Below are positions 1 through 3,843 of a DNA stretch of 6,062 nucleotides, piece after piece. Within the stretch, counting starts at the first letter, position 1; each line of letters opens with the position of its first letter. A model generated the notes under the pieces. The model made no database searches. It was given only the letters and a program-made list of their open reading frames with translations, and had not been told where the DNA came from. The translations under genes were made by a program, and so were the position numbers. The stretch lies in the NCBI GenBank assembly GCA_017998555.1, contig JAGOCU010000148.1:1-6062 (forward strand). Reading direction: 5' to 3'. This stretch comes from Thermoflexales bacterium. Its GTDB lineage: Bacteria; Chloroflexota; Anaerolineae; J036; Brachytrichaceae.

Positions 1-578
1 CCGCTCTTGGGTTTTCGCCCATCATCATCCATTACCTGCTGATGACGACGGTCTCAATCACTGCTGTTGGGGCCTTTACCGCGGTCGGGGCCGTGCTCGT
101 GGTCGCCCTGATGATCGTGCCGGCCGCGTCGGCTTACCTGTTGACCGATCGCCTGCCGGTCATGATCGGACTGGCCGTCGCAATCGGGGTGTTCTGCGCT
201 GCCGCCGGCTACGCGGTCGCGCTGGTCCTCGACGCGTCGGTCGCGGGGGCGATCTCGACCTGGTGCGGGGTGTGTTTTGCGCTCGCGCACTTGTTCTCAC
301 CCCGCGATGGGGTCATCGTCCGGATCCGCCGCGTGCGCCGCCAGCGCCTGGCCTTTGCCACTGACACGCTGATTCTGCACCTGTCCAACCACGAGGGCAT
401 CCCGGGTGAAGAGCATGAAGCTGAGGTCGGCCATCTGCGCGGCGAGCTGCGCTGGTCGGGGCGCTTTGCGGCCGATGTCCTGACCCTGGCGCTGCGCCAG
501 GGGATTGCCCGGATTATGGATGGTCATCTCTTTCTGACCGATGCCGGCCGCAATCGGGCGGCCCAGTTCAAGGAATAG
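1..578 (+). CDS. Metal-ion ABC transporter permease (ABC-3 family), 3' part
   Basis: This is the C-terminal part of an inner-membrane permease of the ABC-3 (ZnuB/MntB/TroC-D) family, which moves Zn, Mn or Fe into the cell with a separate ATPase and binding protein. The reading frame is open from the first full codon at base 3, so the ATG at 42 is internal: the 13 residues before it (ALGFSPIIIHYLL) continue the family pattern. The visible 191 residues hold hydrophobic segments at about 5-45 and 53-98, including the characteristic GAVLVVALMIVPAASAYLLTD stretch. A charged cytoplasmic tail of about 90 residues follows. It ends in a winged-helix-like pattern (LALRQGIARIMDGHLFLTDAGRNRA), resembling the DtxR-type tails found on some MntB/TroD permeases. 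The metal cannot be told from this fragment, and the ATPase and binding-protein genes would be expected upstream, outside the window. The family call is firm; the tail's fold is an inference. Confidence 0.88.
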   Translation, partial: ALGFSPIIIHYLLMTTVSITAVGAFTAVGAVLVVALMIVPAASAYLLTDRLPVMIGLAVAIGVFCAAAGYAVALVLDASVAGAISTWCGVCFALAHLFSPRDGVIVRIRRVRRQRLAFATDTLILHLSNHEGIPGEEHEAEVGHLRGELRWSGRFAADVLTLALRQGIARIMDGHLFLTDAGRNRAAQFKE

Positions 579-581
579 AAT
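576..581 (+). promoter_or_regulatory. Possible -10 element TAGAAT before the isomerase gene
   Basis: TAGAAT overlaps the TAG stop of the upstream permease gene and lies 12 bases before the ATG at 594. If used as a -10 box, transcription would begin about 6 bases before the start codon, giving an almost leaderless message. No clear -35 box is seen. The only purine-rich stretch, AGGAA at 571-575, is 18 bases from the ATG, too far for a normal ribosome binding site. The alternative is translational coupling or read-through from the permease gene. Confidence 0.3.
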
Positions 582-593
582 CGTCGGCGCGCC

Positions 594-1433
594 ATGAATC
601 AAGCCATCAAAATCGGCATGAACGGCCGATTCTTCCCCAACAACTGGCGGCCCGCCGTTGCCGAGATCGACTTCGCCGCCGAGCATCAGTTTCAAGCGAT
701 TCAATTCCCGGGACTTGAGGAAGGATTGTCGGCCCGCCATCTCGGGTCGGATCCGGCCACTGTCGGCGACCGCCTGCGAAGCGCAGGCATCATCCCGGTC
801 ATGGAAATCGTCGTCCGCGTGGACCGTCCTGACGGCCGGACCGCCTCAGGGATGACGCCGCTTGAGCTGCTGCAAGCGAACCTGCCCGCGATTGAGGCAT
901 TGGGTTGCGCCTGCGCGCACTGGCACCTCGTCCTGCGCTATCCCGGGGCCGCCGCCGACGTTGAGGCCTTCGAGGATGGCTTGCGCGATCAGCTTTTCGC
1001 CGCGGTCGAGCGGGCGGCGCAAATGGGCGTGCGTTTCGGGATTGAGCAGAACGAACCCGAATGGCCGCCCTACCGCGCGCCGTCCGCCTGCGCGCGCGCG
1101 CTCGAGGCGATTCCCGGGCTGGGTTTCGTGTGGGACATGAATCATGCGTTGCCCGACGATGTCGACGCCTATCTTGGCCTGGCCGGGCGGATGCAGATGC
1201 TGCATGTCGCTGACACGCCCCTGCCAGTCGTCAACCACCATTTGCCCCTTGGCCTGGGCGGGATTGACTTCGGGGCGTATTTTGAAGCGCTGCTGCGCGG
1301 CGGCTTTGGCGGCCCCGCGATTCTCGAGATTGGGGGCTTGCCCAAGAGCGGCGGCTATGGCCGCGACACCGACGCGGCCCTGATCGACTCCGCCCGGCGC
1401 CTGCGCGCGGCAATTGCAGCGGTGCGCGCCTAG
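594..1433 (+). CDS. Sugar-phosphate isomerase/epimerase family TIM-barrel protein
   Basis: This 279-residue cytoplasmic protein belongs to the xylose-isomerase-like TIM-barrel (AP_endonuc_2) superfamily, whose members isomerise or epimerise sugars, or cut abasic DNA in the endonuclease IV branch. The pattern of metal and substrate residues is visible: HWH at 109-111, FGIEQNEP with E151, FVWDMNH with D181 and H184, LHVADT with H204 and D207, the HHLPLGLGGIDF loop at 215-226, and ILEIGG with E245. These match the divalent-metal site of the isomerase/epimerase members. The start at 594 was preferred to the internal ATG at 618 because the first beta strand (IKIGMNGRFF) needs the upstream residues. 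The length is usual for the family. The gene begins 15 bases after the permease stop, so read-through is possible, though no functional link to metal transport is evident. The substrate cannot be assigned: the family covers inositol, tagatose, ketose and hydroxypyruvate substrates. Confidence 0.9.
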   Translation: MNQAIKIGMNGRFFPNNWRPAVAEIDFAAEHQFQAIQFPGLEEGLSARHLGSDPATVGDRLRSAGIIPVMEIVVRVDRPDGRTASGMTPLELLQANLPAIEALGCACAHWHLVLRYPGAAADVEAFEDGLRDQLFAAVERAAQMGVRFGIEQNEPEWPPYRAPSACARALEAIPGLGFVWDMNHALPDDVDAYLGLAGRMQMLHVADTPLPVVNHHLPLGLGGIDFGAYFEALLRGGFGGPAILEIGGLPKSGGYGRDTDAALIDSARRLRAAIAAVRA

Positions 1434-1442
1434 ACGAGCGTG

Positions 1443-1493
1443 TTTCTGGAAGCGAACGCCCGCGGCGAAGCCGCGGGCGTTCGCTTCCAGAAA
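1443..1493. terminator. Perfect 24-bp hairpin between convergent genes (hairpin 1)
   Basis: The left arm (1443-1466) and right arm (1470-1493) are exact reverse complements, separated by a three-base GAA loop. The apex reads GCGAAGC at 1465-1471. The hairpin begins 9 bases after the stop of the isomerase gene and directly abuts the stop codon of the Hsp70-like gene on the other strand, so it can serve the 3' ends of both messages. The stem base is TTT on the 5' side and AAA on the 3' side on either strand, and no T-run follows. It is therefore not a textbook intrinsic terminator. Transcript-end protection, or termination without a U-tract, is the likely role by position. Confidence 0.7.
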
Positions 1494-2867
1494 TCACTCT
1501 CCAGGCTGGGCGGCCGCGATGGCCAGCCCGGCCGCCACGCTGGTGAAGGCGTCGATCTCCCGCAGTCGGGACTCGCCAAACTTGGCCGCCAGCAGGCGCT
1601 GAAACAGCGGGATGCGCGACGAACCGCCCGTCCGCAGCACGACGTCGACATCTGTGGCGCGCAGTCCGGCCTGCGCCAGGGCCTCATCCATGCACGCGTC
1701 GACCCGCCGCGCGTCCGGCCCGATCAAACGCTCAAACTCAATCCTGCGAATCGTGTCGCTGATGAAGATGTCACCCATCTCCATCCGAAACCGGGCGCGC
1801 TCGGCCGCGCTCAGGGTGACCTTGGCCTGCTCCACTTTTTCGTAGAAGGGCAGACCGAAGTTGTGGCGCACCAGATCACGCAGGGCCCGCAACTGAATCG
1901 GCCGGTCGCCCGTGGAGACCATCAGCTCAATCGTTTCCATGTGCTCGCGCCGCGACAGCTCGACGATGGTCTCCCAATCGCCCAGCATGCGCAGGATGTG
2001 GTTGGGCACCGGCATGCGCGGGCCGCCCATCACCGTCTGCATCGTGGCGCCCTGGCCAAAATGATCGAGCAGTCGCCCGAGGGTGAGCCGCTGGTCGAAC
2101 AGCTCGCCCCCGACTGGCACGCCGGCGGTCGCCAGGGTGCGGGCTCTGCCCGCGCCATCCGCCCGCAACAGCGTGACATCAAACGTGCCGCCGCCAAAAT
2201 CGAACACCATGACGGTCTCCGCCCGGGCCGAGTCGCGCAGATACGCCAGCGCGGCGGCGCTCGGTTCCTCCAGGAACTGCGCATCGGGCAGTCCGGCAAA
2301 GGCGCAGGCCGCCCGCATGCGCTCGAAGGCCAAATCGTTTTCGCCCGCATCTTCCGAATAACGCACCGGGCGGCCGATCGTGATCGCCGTAATCGGTTCG
2401 CCGGTCAGGCGCTCAATCCGGCCCGCGATCTCGCGGAGCAATGTCCCGACCAGCATCTCGATCGAGTAGCGCACGCCAAAAACGCTCGTGCCCTCGTAGG
2501 CCCGCGAGCGCATCTCGGTCTTCAGCGACTGGAACAGCCGGCCGGGCGCGTTCATGTCGACCTCGCTGTACATCGCCTGCGAGATCGAGGGCAGATCGCC
2601 CAGCAGGATGTCGGTGGTGCCGATGAACTTGAGCTGGTAGTCGATGACTCGCCCAACGTTGGCATGGGTGAACCGATCGATCGCTTCCCGGCCCAGGTAG
2701 GGCACGCTCGGCCCGCCGCTCGCGGCGTCTGGGCGGGTGAGGAACAGGGCTGAGCGCAGAATCTCGGGCGTCAGGCTGGCCGGGTCCAATGGCAGCACCT
2801 GTGGCGCGCCGTCGATCACGACCGCCGCGCTGGTGTTGGTTGTGCCGAAATCAAGCCCGATTCGCAT
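1494..2867 (-). CDS. Hsp70-like ATPase, YegD type, without substrate-binding domain
   Basis: This 457-residue protein carries the actin/Hsp70 ATPase fold and little else. The phosphate-1 loop is DFGTTNTS (6-13), the connect region EEPSAAALAYL (200-210), the phosphate-2 loop DFGGGTFD (223-230) and the adenosine loop RTGGSSRIP (412-420). DnaK proteins run to about 600-640 residues with a beta-sandwich peptide-binding domain and a lid, both missing here. Length and layout match the E. coli YegD group (about 450 residues), whose cellular role is poorly defined. The start at 2867 was chosen because MRIGLDFGTTN begins exactly at the first ATPase strand. The frame stays open upstream to 3011, but that stretch runs through hairpin 2 and into the neighbouring transporter gene and is arginine-rich, so it is not coding in this frame. 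No Shine-Dalgarno sequence is seen (ACGAGAATCTCC precedes the ATG). The queuosine-transporter gene lies upstream on the same strand, 76 bases away. A client cannot be named. Confidence 0.92.
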   Translation of the reverse strand: MRIGLDFGTTNTSAAVVIDGAPQVLPLDPASLTPEILRSALFLTRPDAASGGPSVPYLGREAIDRFTHANVGRVIDYQLKFIGTTDILLGDLPSISQAMYSEVDMNAPGRLFQSLKTEMRSRAYEGTSVFGVRYSIEMLVGTLLREIAGRIERLTGEPITAITIGRPVRYSEDAGENDLAFERMRAACAFAGLPDAQFLEEPSAAALAYLRDSARAETVMVFDFGGGTFDVTLLRADGAGRARTLATAGVPVGGELFDQRLTLGRLLDHFGQGATMQTVMGGPRMPVPNHILRMLGDWETIVELSRREHMETIELMVSTGDRPIQLRALRDLVRHNFGLPFYEKVEQAKVTLSAAERARFRMEMGDIFISDTIRRIEFERLIGPDARRVDACMDEALAQAGLRATDVDVVLRTGGSSRIPLFQRLLAAKFGESRLREIDAFTSVAAGLAIAAAQPGE

Positions 2868-2886
2868 GGAGATTCTCGTACGATGT

Positions 2887-2937
2887 TTGGCGAGATCACG
2901 TTCCCCGCGCGAAGCGCGGCGAACGTGATCTCGCCAA
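2887..2937 (-). terminator. 24-bp hairpin between the two minus-strand genes (hairpin 2)
   Basis: The arms at 2887-2910 and 2914-2937 pair over 24 positions with a GAA loop (2911-2913) and a GCGAAGC apex. The only flaw is a C-C mismatch between 2904 and 2920. It starts 6 bases beyond the TAA stop of the transporter gene and ends 19 bases before the ATG of the Hsp70-like gene, all read on the minus strand. It could end or attenuate transcription between the two genes, or protect the transporter message's 3' end. No T-run follows it on the minus strand (the next bases are ACATCG), so intrinsic termination of the usual kind is not supported. Its stem sequence is closely related to that of hairpin 3. 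Confidence 0.65.
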
Positions 2938-2943
2938 GCCGGA

Positions 2944-3690
2944 TTACGGCGCCGGACCCGCCGGCGTCGACAGGATGAAGGGGTTGAAGTCGGTGTCGCG
3001 GTCGAAGACATCGACGCCTTCCGCCCGCTTCAGCCGGTTCACAATCGCGTAGGTCAGGGGCGTAAACACAACCTCAACCCCGACCTTGAACACATAGTTC
3101 GAGATGATCAAGGTCGCCAGGGTCTCGGTGGGGAGCACGCCCGCGAACGCGATCAACGCGAAGACCAGGGTGTCGACGCCCTCGCCGACCAGGGTGCTGC
3201 CGATCGTCCGCACCCACAGGTAACGGCCAGACGTGCGCACCTTGAGCCGGGCCAGCAGATAATCGTTCAAGAACGAACCACACCAGTAGGCCGCCAGGCT
3301 GCCCATCACGATCCGCACGGTCAGGCCAAAGATCTTGTCGTAGGCCTGCTGCCCGAAATCGGCCGCTGCCGCGTCGCCGCTCGCCGTCGATGACAACCAA
3401 AAGGCTTCGCCCGGCAGCCGGCCGACGACGATCAGCACCAGGCTGGTCAGCAACAGGCAGACGAAGCCGATCCAGATGACCCGCCGCGCATTTCGGTAGC
3501 CATATACCTCGGTCAGCACATCGCTGAAGATATAGCTCAGCGGAAAGACCAGCGTTCCGGCGTCAAAGGTCAGCGCAAGCGGACCGATTTGTCCGAGCGC
3601 CACGATCTTGGCCGATGAGGCCACGTTGCTGATCAGCAGCACCGACACGAACAGGCCAAGGATGATATCCAGATACTTGAAGCGTCCCAT
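2944..3690 (-). CDS. yhhQ: Queuosine-precursor transporter, YhhQ/COG1738 family
   Basis: This 248-residue integral membrane protein belongs to the YhhQ (DUF165, Vut_1) family, members of which take up the queuosine precursors preQ0 and preQ1 for tRNA modification. The family hallmark FPLSYIFSDVLTEVYGYRNA is at 49-68. The second conserved half, WCGSFLNDYLLARLK (136-150) followed by GSTLVGEGVDTLVF (164-177), is also present. Hydrophobic segments lie at about 6-26, 40-57, 71-91, 120-142, 165-185 and 188-219, consistent with six membrane helices. The polar 27-residue tail (222-248) is probably cytoplasmic. The ATG at 3690 gives the usual N-terminus KYLDIILGLFVSVLLISNVASSAKIV; an in-frame ATG further upstream lies inside hairpin 3 and is unlikely. 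No queuosine synthesis genes and no preQ1 riboswitch are seen; if the proposed -10 box is used there is no 5' leader to hold one. Family assignment is firm, exact substrate inferred from the family. Confidence 0.92.
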   Translation of the reverse strand: MGRFKYLDIILGLFVSVLLISNVASSAKIVALGQIGPLALTFDAGTLVFPLSYIFSDVLTEVYGYRNARRVIWIGFVCLLLTSLVLIVVGRLPGEAFWLSSTASGDAAAADFGQQAYDKIFGLTVRIVMGSLAAYWCGSFLNDYLLARLKVRTSGRYLWVRTIGSTLVGEGVDTLVFALIAFAGVLPTETLATLIISNYVFKVGVEVVFTPLTYAIVNRLKRAEGVDVFDRDTDFNPFILSTPAGPAP

Positions 3691-3698
3691 GGCGGCCG

Positions 3699-3704
3699 AG
3701 TCTA
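3699..3704 (-). promoter_or_regulatory. Possible -10 element TAGACT before the transporter gene
   Basis: Read on the minus strand, TAGACT ends 8 bases before the ATG of the transporter gene, matching TANNNT. A -10 box here would put the transcript start at or within a base or two of the ATG, giving a leaderless message, in line with the absence of any Shine-Dalgarno sequence. No good -35 is seen; TTGTAG (3725-3730 on the minus strand) has a weak match at a 20-base spacing and overlaps the edge of hairpin 3. Confidence 0.35.
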
Positions 3705-3728
3705 CCCGGGGACGTGAAGCGGTCCTAC

Positions 3729-3791
3729 AAACCTCCGGCGAGATGACAATCCCCGCGCGAAGCGCGGGGATTGTCATCTCGCCGGAGGTTT
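3729..3791. repeat. Perfect 30-bp inverted repeat between divergent genes (hairpin 3)
   Basis: The left arm (3729-3758) and right arm (3762-3791) are exact reverse complements around a GAA loop (3759-3761), with a GCGAAGC apex. The right arm ends in a run of five T (3789-3793), so on + it has intrinsic-terminator form; on the other strand only three T follow. The position does not suit a terminator: it is upstream of both flanking genes and no rightward gene lies to its left. It sits between the two proposed promoters, 25 bases beyond one -10 box and 37 before the other. It may insulate the divergent units, stop antisense transcription, bind a protein as duplex or cruciform, or be a scattered repeat. 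The structure is certain; the role is open. Confidence 0.85.
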
Positions 3792-3828
3792 TTGGTGACG
3801 GTTCCACGTGACGGCGCGCCGCCACGGA

Positions 3829-3834
3829 TACAAT
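3829..3834 (+). promoter_or_regulatory. Possible -10 element TACAAT before the VWA-protein gene
   Basis: TACAAT differs from the TATAAT consensus at one base and ends 9 bases before the proposed GTG start at 3844. Transcription would then begin around 3841-3844, making the message leaderless or nearly so. No strong -35 hexamer is present; the best-spaced candidates (TTCCAC at 3802, GTGACG at 3808) are poor matches. The bases before the GTG (CTGCCGCGG) contain no ribosome binding site. Confidence 0.4.
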
Positions 3835-3843
3835 CTGCCGCGG

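Noticed and set aside
42..44. ATG at 42 as the true start of the permease
   Set aside because: The frame is open to the left edge, and the residues before the ATG continue the conserved ABC-3 permease sequence. A start here would leave too few membrane helices.
1440..2753. A 437-codon open frame on +, opposite the Hsp70-like gene
   Set aside because: It is antisense to a clear ATPase gene with intact motifs. Its product begins inside hairpin 1 and has a low-complexity Arg/Ala/Gly/His-rich composition typical of shadow frames in GC-rich DNA.
2868..3011. A 48-residue N-terminal extension of the Hsp70-like protein
   Set aside because: It would be read from inside the transporter gene and through hairpin 2, and it is arginine-rich. 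Hsp70-like ATPases begin right at the DFGTT strand, as the ATG at 2867 gives.
3808..3810. Upstream GTG as the start of the VWA protein
   Set aside because: It would place an Arg/His-containing lead (VTARRHGYNLPR) before the first hydrophobic segment and would put the likely -10 box inside the gene. GTG at 3844 fits better, though this is not proven.
3805..3810. CACGTG palindrome in the divergent intergenic region
   Set aside because: A six-base palindrome is expected by chance in GC-rich DNA; no second copy at a meaningful spacing was seen, so it is not called an operator.
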